Shown piece after piece: positions 17,132 to 24,036 of a stretch of 34,301 bases of DNA. Each line of letters opens with the position of its first letter. Positions within the stretch are counted from its first letter, which is position 1. Below the pieces are notes generated by a model that saw nothing but the letters and a program-made list of their open reading frames with translations, ran no database searches and was not told the origin of the DNA. Origin of the DNA: JAHEEL01 sp964581295 (GTDB taxonomy: Bacteria; Actinomycetota; Acidimicrobiia; Spongiisociales; UBA5794); contig CAZONX010000013.1 in NCBI GenBank assembly GCA_964581295.1, positions 1-34,301 of the forward strand, read 5' to 3'. The position numbers were made by a program, and so were the translations under genes.

Positions 17132-18424
17132 GTGGATGCCTTCCCGTTCTGGATCCTCTTCGTCGTCATCGGACTCGTGACCACGGCGATTGCGATCGTC
17201 GTCGCCAAACGGCAGATCGACGCCATGAACGCGGCATGGCAGATGGCGGCCGAACGGCTCGGCTTCAGATTCACGCCAGGCACGATTCGGGGAGGGCCAA
17301 CGATATCCGGAGATATCGACGGACACCCCGGCGAGATCCACTCCTACTCGAAGAGCAGCGGCAAGAACTCGTCGCGCTATACGCGCTACAGCGTGGTGTT
17401 CCCCCCGATCGGGGCGGGCCTGCGCCTGTCGCGCCAGTCGGGGCTCGGCCAACTCCTCAAGGTGCTCGGCAGCCAGGACATCGAGATCGGCGAACCGGCA
17501 TTCGACCAGGCGTTCATCGTGCAGGCATCCGATCCACGGGCCGCACGGGCCACCCTCACCTCCGGCGTCACCATGGCCCTGAACCGCCTGATCGCCGTGC
17601 ATCCGCAGGTTGTCGTCATGGACGACCGGGTCGTGCTCGACCACCAAGCCACCGTCCGAGACGCCGAGGTGCTGGTCTCCACCATCCGCAGACTCTCCTC
17701 GGCAGCCACCGTTCTCGCCGATTCCGACGAAGCCGAGGCGCTTTCGCGGATGGTGGATGAGCGCCTACAGGGCACTGTGGCGGAGCCGCACGCTCTCGCC
17801 GCCGAGTCCCGAACGTCGGTCGACTCGCGCCTGTCGGTTGGTGAAGCGCTGATGGCCGCCGGCACCGTAGACATCGCAGGGCGGATCTTCCAGGCCCTTG
17901 CCGGTGAGCTACCAGCAGACGCCGAAGTGAAGGGTTGGTCGGAGTACACGAAGACGATCCCCGACGCGACGGTGACCGCGACGCCACCCCGAGACCCGTC
18001 GCCTCCAGCGGATGGGCAGCAGGTTCGTGACGTTTCGGATCCTGACGACCCGAGCATCGATCGGGACCCGGTCGCCGTTGCCACCGACCTCTTCGGCGAG
18101 AACCGCCTCAGCTTTGAGACGGCGGAACGGTTCGCCAAGACCTACGAGGGCCGGTCGGTGCGGTGGACGGGGAAGGTGCGCAGCGCTCAAGTGGTGGAGC
18201 ATGATCGGATCCTCGGCGACGGTCCATATGCGAAGACCATCATCGACATCGCGTCGCTCGAGAACGATCTGTTCGGCAACACGGTGGTCAGCGCCGTCGT
18301 CGCGCTCCCCGATTCGACCATCGGCAGCCTCACCCCCGGCGGCGAGGTCACATTCACCGGCACTCTCATAGGCATCGACGCACTCGTCAGAAACGTCTAC
18401 GTGAGCGGTGGGCGGCTGGTCTGA
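17132..18424 (+). CDS. Membrane-anchored hypothetical protein with C-terminal OB-like domain
   Basis: I do not recognise this 430-residue protein as a named family. An N-terminal transmembrane helix (about residues 6-26, FWILFVVIGLVTTAIAIVVA) is followed by a soluble region that begins with a beta-rich part containing GDIDGHPGEIHSYSK. A long middle region is rich in Ala and charged residues, and a Pro/Asp-rich linker (about 285-315) follows. The last 90 residues (VRWTGKVRSAQVVEHD ... GGEVTFTGTLIG) look like a tRNA_anti-like OB fold. The start is GTG 17132 with a weak GAAG site. It is convergent with glyQS, and its stop abuts a heptad-repeat hairpin. Confidence 0.7.
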   Translation: MDAFPFWILFVVIGLVTTAIAIVVAKRQIDAMNAAWQMAAERLGFRFTPGTIRGGPTISGDIDGHPGEIHSYSKSSGKNSSRYTRYSVVFPPIGAGLRLSRQSGLGQLLKVLGSQDIEIGEPAFDQAFIVQASDPRAARATLTSGVTMALNRLIAVHPQVVVMDDRVVLDHQATVRDAEVLVSTIRRLSSAATVLADSDEAEALSRMVDERLQGTVAEPHALAAESRTSVDSRLSVGEALMAAGTVDIAGRIFQALAGELPADAEVKGWSEYTKTIPDATVTATPPRDPSPPADGQQVRDVSDPDDPSIDRDPVAVATDLFGENRLSFETAERFAKTYEGRSVRWTGKVRSAQVVEHDRILGDGPYAKTIIDIASLENDLFGNTVVSAVVALPDSTIGSLTPGGEVTFTGTLIGIDALVRNVYVSGGRLV

Positions 18425-18425
18425 T

Positions 18426-18527
18426 CCAGTAGCAAATACCAAGTACTGAGCAGCAAGACCGGACCAGCAATCGCGTGCGAGAAGCTTCCGGCGAATGTCT
18501 GCCTTGCTACCTGCTACCTCCTACTAC
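18426..18527. repeat. Heptad-repeat inverted element between two stop codons
   Basis: The whole space between two converging genes is one element. The left arm (18426-18460) is a degenerate series of 7-mers related to CAAGTAG. The right arm (18504-18524) is TTGCTAC, CTGCTAC, CTCCTAC. The arms are roughly complementary, and the last right-arm heptad runs into the glyQS stop codon (18524-18526). It shares its unit with the elements at 19902-19962 and 34234-34301. Confidence 0.7.
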
Positions 18528-19831
18528 GCCGGGAGGCGTTCCGCGAGGTAGGTCACGAGGTTCTCGATCGGGATTCGGTCTTGGTTCATCGTGTCGCGAT
18601 CGCGGATCGTCACCTGATCGTCGTCCAGCGTGTCGAAATCGACCGTCACTGCCAGCGGAGTCCCGATCTCGTCCTGGCGCCGGTAGCGCCTCCCAATCGA
18701 CTGGGTGACATCGACCTCGATCATCCATCGAGGACGGAGCAGGTCGGCGACACGATTGGTAGCCACCACAAGATCATCCTTTTTCGACAGCGGCAGCACG
18801 GCAACCTTCACCGGAGACAACCGCGGGTCGAGCTTGAGCACTGCCCGCTGTTCACCGCGTACCTCTTCCTGGTGGTAGGCATCGATGAGGAATGCAAACG
18901 TCGTGCGGGTCGCTCCGGCTGCCGGCTCAATGACGTGGGGATAGAAGCGCTCGTTCGTCGCCGGGTCAAAGTAGGTGAGATCCTCGCCGGAGTATTCGGC
19001 GTGCGCTTTGAGGTCGAAGTCGGTTCGGTTTGCGATGCCCTCGAGCTCATCCCAGCCCCACGGGAATCGGTAGTCGACGTCGTAGGTACCCGACGAGTAG
19101 TGCGATAGCTCGTCTTGCTCGTGCTCGCGGAACTGAAGGTTCTCCTCCGTCATTCCCAGGTCAACGTACCAGTTGCGCCGCTCGTCGATCCAGTAACGGA
19201 ACCACTCATCGGACTCATCGGGGTGGCAGAAGAATTCCATCTCCATTTGCTCGAACTCGCGGGTCCGGAATACGAACTGACCGGGCGTGATCTCGTTTCG
19301 GAATGACTTGCCGACCTGGGCGATACCGAACGGCAGGCGCTTCCTGACCGTACGGCGCACGTTCTCGAAGTTGATGAAGATGCCCTGGGCGGTTTCGGGG
19401 CGCAAGTAGACGGCGTTGTCGTCGCTCTCAATCGGACCCATGTGCGTGCGGAACATGAGGTTGAACTCGCGAGGCTCGGTGAACGAGCCCTTCGACCCGC
19501 AGGTCGGACACTGCTCCGGGTTCTCGAGCTTGTCGAGGCGGAACCGGTTGTGGCACTCGCGGCATTCAACGAGCGGGTCCGAGAACGAGGCAAGGTGTCC
19601 CGATGCCACCCACACCTTCGGCGACTGGATGACGGCGCTGTCGATGCCGACGATGTCGTCTCGCATCTGGACCATCGACCGCCACCACTGGTCCTTCACA
19701 TTGCGGAGCAATTCGGAGCCGAGCGGCCCGTAGTCGTAGGCCGATCGAATGCCTCCGTAGATCTCCGAGGATTGGAAGACGAAACCCCGCTTCTTGGCGA
19801 GGTTGACGATCGTATCGAAGTCGGCAGGCAT
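18524..19831 (-). CDS. glyQS: Glycyl-tRNA synthetase, single-chain alpha2 type
   Basis: This enzyme charges tRNA-Gly with glycine using ATP. The 435-residue class II synthetase shows motif 1 context (SSEIYGGIRSAYDYGPLG, about residues 19-36), a zinc-ribbon-like insertion with CRECH ... CPTC (about 89-113), PETAQGIFINFENV and motif 2 (FRNEITPGQFVFRTREF, about 177-193). It is the bacterial/archaeal homodimeric form, slightly short for the family. The start is ATG 19831 with a weak GAGAGAG site. It lies downstream of uppS on the same strand, but a heptad hairpin separates them. Confidence 0.95.
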   Translation of the reverse strand: MPADFDTIVNLAKKRGFVFQSSEIYGGIRSAYDYGPLGSELLRNVKDQWWRSMVQMRDDIVGIDSAVIQSPKVWVASGHLASFSDPLVECRECHNRFRLDKLENPEQCPTCGSKGSFTEPREFNLMFRTHMGPIESDDNAVYLRPETAQGIFINFENVRRTVRKRLPFGIAQVGKSFRNEITPGQFVFRTREFEQMEMEFFCHPDESDEWFRYWIDERRNWYVDLGMTEENLQFREHEQDELSHYSSGTYDVDYRFPWGWDELEGIANRTDFDLKAHAEYSGEDLTYFDPATNERFYPHVIEPAAGATRTTFAFLIDAYHQEEVRGEQRAVLKLDPRLSPVKVAVLPLSKKDDLVVATNRVADLLRPRWMIEVDVTQSIGRRYRRQDEIGTPLAVTVDFDTLDDDQVTIRDRDTMNQDRIPIENLVTYLAERLPA

Positions 19832-19901
19832 GGATCTCTCTCAGTCAGGAATTGGCAAAGCGAATCGCCCGGGATGGTAACGCCCAGGCAGCAGCAAGAC
19901 T

Positions 19902-19962
19902 CAAGTAGCAAGTACCAAGACCGGCCCAATTGTCCACACTGAATCGTCTTGCTACTTGCTAC
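19902..19962. repeat. Heptad-repeat hairpin (CAAGTAG type) at the uppS stop
   Basis: The right arm is GTCTTGC then TACTTGC then TAC (19946-19962). Its complement occurs on the left at 19905-19921 with 16 of 17 matches, around a 24-nt loop. The uppS stop codon (19959-19961) lies inside the second TTGCTAC heptad. The 21-nt left arm (19902-19922) is identical to the one at 34234-34254, 14 kb away. Confidence 0.8.
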
Positions 19963-20714
19963 CCGTCGGTCGCGGTATCGATTGCCTGCCCGAACCGTCG
20001 GTCGCGGTTCTGGTACTCGGCGATGCATCTCGCGAGTTCGTATCGATCGAAATCGGGCCAGAGGACCGGAGTGAATACGAACTCTGCGTAGGCGGATTGC
20101 CAGAGGAGGTAGTTCGAGATGCGCTGCTCCCCCGACGTGCGGATCAGTACATCCGGATCGGGCATGTCGGCCCGGTAGAGCCGGGCGGCCACAGCCGATT
20201 CGTCGACGTCGGCGGGATCGAGCACCCCGGCTGCCACGTCGTCGGCGATTCGGCGTGCCGCATCGGCAATCTCCGTACGGCCCCCGTAGTTGAACGCATA
20301 GACCATGGTGAGTTCGGTATTGCCCGCAGTCTGCCCCTCGGCGATCCGCATCCGGTCGAGCACGGCCGCGGGTATGCGTGGGTCGTTGTGGTCCCCGATG
20401 AAGATGACGCGCACTCCGAGTTCGTCAAGCTCGTCTCGTCGGCGCTCGAGCAGGTCGACGTTGAACTCCATGAGGAACGCCACTTCGTCGGCGTCGCGGT
20501 TCCAGTTCTCCGTCGAAAAGGTGTAGACGGTGAGCCATTCGAGGCCGAGTTCGAGCGCGCCGTGCACCACGTCGAACAGGGCTGGTTCGCCCTGGGCGTG
20601 TCCCGCGGTGCGGTGGAGTCCACGAGCATTTGCCCACCGGCCGTTGCCATCGAGGATGATCGCGACGTGGCGCGGAATCCGGTCCGGATCGAGAGCCGCT
20701 CCGATGTCAGGCAT
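19959..20714 (-). CDS. uppS: Isoprenyl (undecaprenyl) diphosphate synthase
   Basis: A cis-prenyltransferase of 251 residues that builds the polyprenyl carrier lipid for peptidoglycan and other envelope polymers. The signature ILDGNGRWANARG carries catalytic D22. The FSTENWNR motif lies near residue 70, and the C-terminal RTSGEQRISNYLLWQSAYAE and F-PVLWPDF segments are canonical. The start is ATG 20714, eight bases inside the recO 3' end, so translation is probably coupled. Chain length (C50 or C55) cannot be read from the sequence. The stop codon is embedded in a heptad repeat. Confidence 0.95.
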   Translation of the reverse strand: MPDIGAALDPDRIPRHVAIILDGNGRWANARGLHRTAGHAQGEPALFDVVHGALELGLEWLTVYTFSTENWNRDADEVAFLMEFNVDLLERRRDELDELGVRVIFIGDHNDPRIPAAVLDRMRIAEGQTAGNTELTMVYAFNYGGRTEIADAARRIADDVAAGVLDPADVDESAVAARLYRADMPDPDVLIRTSGEQRISNYLLWQSAYAEFVFTPVLWPDFDRYELARCIAEYQNRDRRFGQAIDTATDG

Positions 20715-21426
20715 CGAGGAGTGCCATCGAGTCGAGCCGACGTTCGAGGTGATACTCGACGAAACGACGGGTCACGCCGAGCGCTTCGCCGGTCATCGCC
20801 GGGTCGGCGTCGGGGAGTGCCGAGAGGTCCGAGGCCGCCGCTGCCGCGAGGTAGTCGGTGACACCGGACCGCAGCGCATAGGCACCGGGTGTGCGGCATC
20901 GTTCGCACAGTGCACCACCTGCGGCGAAGCTGAATCGGGTGAGGGGACCGTCCGACCCACAACCGGCACAGTGCTCGAGAGCGGGAGCGACGCCGAAGAC
21001 GGCCGCCGCCTTGAGGAGATAAGCCGTGAGTAGATCGGGGTGTGGCGCGGCGCCTTCGAGAGCGCGGAGACCTCGCTGGAGGAGGAGGAAGAGCCGGCGT
21101 GCCGGTTCGTCTTCTTGAGCGACGACATCGACGATCTCGATCATCGTGCCTGCGGTGACGACCCGGTCGAGATCACCGCGGATCGTCGGGAACGCCTCGA
21201 TCATCGAGACCTCAGTGATCGTGTCGAGGTTTCGTCCTTCATAGAGCACGAGATCCACGTGAGCGAACGTCTCGAGGCGCCCGCCGAACCGGCTCTTCGT
21301 CTTGCGCACGCCCTTGGCAACCGTGCGCAACTTCCCGCGGTTGGGACTGACCAGGACGACAATCTTGTCCGCCTCGCCGAACGAATACGACCGGAGCACA
21401 ATCCCCGTATCGTTGTAGAGCGCCAT
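20707..21426 (-). CDS. recO: DNA repair protein RecO
   Basis: RecO works with RecF and RecR to load RecA on SSB-coated single strands. The 239-residue protein starts with the OB fold (LYNDTGIVLRSYSFGEADK ... GKLRTVAKGVRKTKSRFGG), followed by a helical domain. It has a four-Cys zinc site (CAGCGSDGPLTRF ... CERC, about residues 147-171). I chose ATG 21426 (MALYNDTG), which fits the family; an in-frame extension to 21495 would run into the heptad hairpin. It lies downstream of era and overlaps uppS. Confidence 0.93.
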   Translation of the reverse strand: MALYNDTGIVLRSYSFGEADKIVVLVSPNRGKLRTVAKGVRKTKSRFGGRLETFAHVDLVLYEGRNLDTITEVSMIEAFPTIRGDLDRVVTAGTMIEIVDVVAQEDEPARRLFLLLQRGLRALEGAAPHPDLLTAYLLKAAAVFGVAPALEHCAGCGSDGPLTRFSFAAGGALCERCRTPGAYALRSGVTDYLAAAAASDLSALPDADPAMTGEALGVTRRFVEYHLERRLDSMALLDA

Positions 21427-21480
21427 GAAGCGCAGGGTACCGCCACGGTCCCCTGTAGCTGGGGAACCGCAGAGAAAAGA

Positions 21481-21539
21481 GAGAGCAAAGTACAAAGAGC
21501 AAAGACTCAGAAGCGTCGTTCTTTGTTCTTTGCTCTCGC
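21481..21539. repeat. Heptad-repeat hairpin (CAAAGAA type) after era
   Basis: GAGAGCAAAGTACAAAGAGC (21481-21500) is complementary at 18 of 20 positions to 21518-21537, around a 17-nt loop, with one mismatch a G-T pair. The arms consist of 7-mers of CAAAGAA/CAAAGAG type. The right arm ends two bases before the era stop codon (21540-21542). The unit differs from the CAAGTAG type, but the period and layout are the same. Between this element and recO, 21427-21480 holds nothing I recognise. Confidence 0.75.
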
Positions 21540-22415
21540 TCAGAATCCCAATCGGTCCAGGGTCTCGTCTTTTCGTTGCCAGTCCTTCTCCACTTTTGCA
21601 CGCAAGTCGAGGAAGATTGGGACACCGAAGAGGTGCTCGAGTTCCTGGCGAGTCTCGGAACCGACGGTCTTGATCAGCTCGCCACCCTTGCCGATCACCA
21701 TGCCCTTCTGCGAAGCGCGCTCGACGTAGATCGAGGCCGCGATGTAGAGCGAACCGTTCTCGCGTTCTTCAATGTCGTCCACGACAACGGCGAGCGAGTG
21801 CGGCAATTCATCGCGGAGCCGAGCGAGATACTTCTCTCGCACCCGTTCGGCGGCGAGGAGGCGATCTGGCTGATCGCTCGACATTTCGGGAGGGAAGAAG
21901 AACGGTCCCTGCGGCATGAGGGGTTCGAGTTCGCCCCGCAGCGCGTCGATTCCGTCGCCCTGCAGCGCTGAGATCGGGACGAAGGCGTGAAATCCCCACT
22001 CCCCTGCCCCGGCGAGCTGGCCGAGGATCTCTGTTTGTGACGCCCGGTCGGTCTTGTTCACCGCCACGACCACTGGGGCTCCGGAGTCGGAGAGGCGCTC
22101 CGCAATCAACCGATCGCCCGGACCGATCGGCTGCTCGGCGTCGAGCACGAACAGGACGGCATCCGCCTCGGCGATGGATCCGTAAACCAGCGTGTTGAGC
22201 CGCTCACCGAGAACGTTGCGCGGCTTGTGGAGGCCGGGTGTGTCGACGAGCACCAGTTGGGTCTCGCCGTTGGTGGCAACGCCGCGAATCGTGTTGCGGG
22301 TGGTCTGAGGCCGCGGCGACGTGATCGCCACCTTCTCCCCGACGACGGCATTGACCACCGTCGACTTGCCGACGTTGGGGCGACCGACGACCGAGACAAA
22401 TCCTGCCGTGGTCAT
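21540..22415 (-). CDS. era: GTPase Era
   Basis: Era is an essential-type GTPase that binds 16S rRNA and assists 30S maturation. The 291-residue product has G1 GRPNVGKS (11-18), G3 DTPGLH, G4 NKTD, and a C-terminal KH domain (GMVIGKGGELIKTVGSETRQ). I chose ATG 22415 (MTTAGFVSVVG), which overlaps the stop of the CorC-like gene in ATGA; the upstream in-frame extension is Arg/Pro-rich antisense-like sequence. It sits in the conserved ybeY-corC-era-recO order. Confidence 0.96.
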   Translation of the reverse strand: MTTAGFVSVVGRPNVGKSTVVNAVVGEKVAITSPRPQTTRNTIRGVATNGETQLVLVDTPGLHKPRNVLGERLNTLVYGSIAEADAVLFVLDAEQPIGPGDRLIAERLSDSGAPVVVAVNKTDRASQTEILGQLAGAGEWGFHAFVPISALQGDGIDALRGELEPLMPQGPFFFPPEMSSDQPDRLLAAERVREKYLARLRDELPHSLAVVVDDIEERENGSLYIAASIYVERASQKGMVIGKGGELIKTVGSETRQELEHLFGVPIFLDLRAKVEKDWQRKDETLDRLGF

Positions 22416-23575
22416 TGGGGGGTCACACGCACACGGGCGACTCGGCGCCCCTGGACTTCCTCCGTGGTGAGCACGAACTCGTTGTACTCGAATGACTCGC
22501 CCACGGCAGGCACGCGTCCGGCGAGGCCGAGGACGAGGCCACCCACGGTGTCCCATTCTTCCTCGGGGAATTGGATCTCGAGCGTGTCGGCCAAGTCGTC
22601 GACGTCGAGTCGAGCGTCGACGAGGAACTCACCATCTGCGAGTGGGACGATCATCGTCTCCTCTTCGTCGTACTCGTCGACGATCTCGCCGACGATCTCT
22701 TCGATGAGATCCTCGATAGTGACAACGCCGGCCGTCCCGCCGAACTCGTCGACCACGATGGCCAGGTGTTTCTGTTTTGCCTGCATCTCGCGCAGGAGTT
22801 CCGAGATCGCCTTCGTTTCAGGCACGAAGTAGGCGTCGTGTGCAAGCTCCTTGGCCGGTCGCGGCGGCGCGGCCTGGTCGTAGAGCGTTAGGAGGTCGCG
22901 TGCATAGAGCAGCCCGACGATGTCGTCGATGTTCTCCCCGGTGAGCGGGATGCGTGAGCGGCCTGCCTCGAGCACCAGGTCGACCGCGTCATCGGTCGAT
23001 GCGGTCGCCGGCAGCGTCACCATGTCGATCCTGGGAATCATGACTTCGCGCACGATGGTGTCGCCGAACTCAATGATCGACGAGATGAGTTCCCGTTCCT
23101 CGCGATCCTCGTCATCGTCGTCTTCGTCCTCGTCATCATCCTCGTCCGATACCAAGTCGTTGGCGGCGTCTCCGAGCCGAATCGCGATCGCGAGCAGACG
23201 CGAGAAGCGGTAGGCGAACGACCTTGGCCGTGACCGGCCAATCGTCCGCGGGATGAGATCCGAAAGGAGCACGATCACCGCGGTGGCGATTGCGTACACG
23301 GCGGCAAGTTGCCAACCCGAAAGGAGCCGATCGAGGGCCCACGTGGCGGGGATCACGGCCAGGATCAGCAGTGTCGTGACGACGGTGCCGAGGGCGGGCT
23401 GAATGCGCTGCCGGTCTTCGAGTAGATCGGCGACAACCTGAGCTCGCCGATCCCCTTCTCCTGCATCATGCAAAGCATCGGCTCTTGGGGTGCGCACGAG
23501 CGTCGCTCCCGCGGCGCGCACGGCGGCGGTCAGAAGAATCAGAATCGCGGAAAACGCGAACGCGACGGCGATCAC
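22412..23575 (-). CDS. CorC/HlyC-type CBS-domain membrane protein
   Basis: The 387-residue protein has an N-terminal membrane region (hydrophobic segments near residues 2-22, 60-80 and 88-110), then a highly acidic stretch (about 144-162, nearly all Asp/Glu). Two CBS domains follow (about 175-300, MIPRIDMVTLP ... and FVPETKAISELLREMQ ... VVDEFGGTAGVVTIEDL), with a CorC_HlyC domain at the end. Relatives are implicated in Mg2+/Co2+ export or resistance, though the transport role is debated. The membrane region is weakly conserved compared with typical CNNM domains. GTG 23575 overlaps the ybeY stop. Confidence 0.87.
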   Translation of the reverse strand: MIAVAFAFSAILILLTAAVRAAGATLVRTPRADALHDAGEGDRRAQVVADLLEDRQRIQPALGTVVTTLLILAVIPATWALDRLLSGWQLAAVYAIATAVIVLLSDLIPRTIGRSRPRSFAYRFSRLLAIAIRLGDAANDLVSDEDDDEDEDDDDEDREERELISSIIEFGDTIVREVMIPRIDMVTLPATASTDDAVDLVLEAGRSRIPLTGENIDDIVGLLYARDLLTLYDQAAPPRPAKELAHDAYFVPETKAISELLREMQAKQKHLAIVVDEFGGTAGVVTIEDLIEEIVGEIVDEYDEEETMIVPLADGEFLVDARLDVDDLADTLEIQFPEEEWDTVGGLVLGLAGRVPAVGESFEYNEFVLTTEEVQGRRVARVRVTPQ

Positions 23576-24036
23576 GGTCTCACTCTACCGATCCGTGAGA
23601 GGAGGTCGCGTTCCCGGCTCTCCATGCGGACCGCATCAGGCTCGTCTCCGTGGTCCCAACCGAGAAGATGGAGCAGGCCGTGCACGACCATGAGAGCCAG
23701 TTCGTCGCCAAACGGCACACCCTGGCTCTGCGCATTGCGTCGAACCACGGTCGGGCAGATGAAGATGTCTCCGAGCTCGATCGGGGGTCCGGCGGGAGCG
23801 CGCTGCGGAGGCGAGCCCGGAAGGGCCGACTCGATCGGAAACGAGAGCACATCAGTTGGGCCTTCCTTGCCCATGTGCGTCTCGTTCAGCTCGGTCATGG
23901 CCGTTTCGTCGACCAAGACAAATGCAACCCCGGTCTCGTCGTCGAGTCGTTCAGCATCGAGCACGATCTCGGCGAGCGTCAGGAGTTCGTCGGTGACGAT
24001 CGGCTGGTCCTGCTCGTCGGCGAAGAGGATGTTCAC
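23572..24036 (-). CDS. ybeY: Endoribonuclease YbeY (16S rRNA processing)
   Basis: YbeY is a zinc-dependent RNase involved in 16S rRNA 3' maturation and ribosome quality control. The 154-residue protein carries the metal site VVHGLLHLLGWDHGD with H119, H123 and H129, and the LNETHMGKEGPTDVLSFPI segment typical of the family. GTG 24036 overlaps the stop of the preceding HD-hydrolase gene, and its own stop overlaps the CorC-like start, both in GTGA. Confidence 0.95.
   Translation of the reverse strand: MNILFADEQDQPIVTDELLTLAEIVLDAERLDDETGVAFVLVDETAMTELNETHMGKEGPTDVLSFPIESALPGSPPQRAPAGPPIELGDIFICPTVVRRNAQSQGVPFGDELALMVVHGLLHLLGWDHGDEPDAVRMESRERDLLSRIGRVRP

Noticed and set aside
22416..22556. 47-residue N-terminal extension of Era
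   Set aside because: It is Arg/Pro-rich and overlaps the CorC-like coding region in another frame; the ATGA overlap at 22412-22415 is the natural start.
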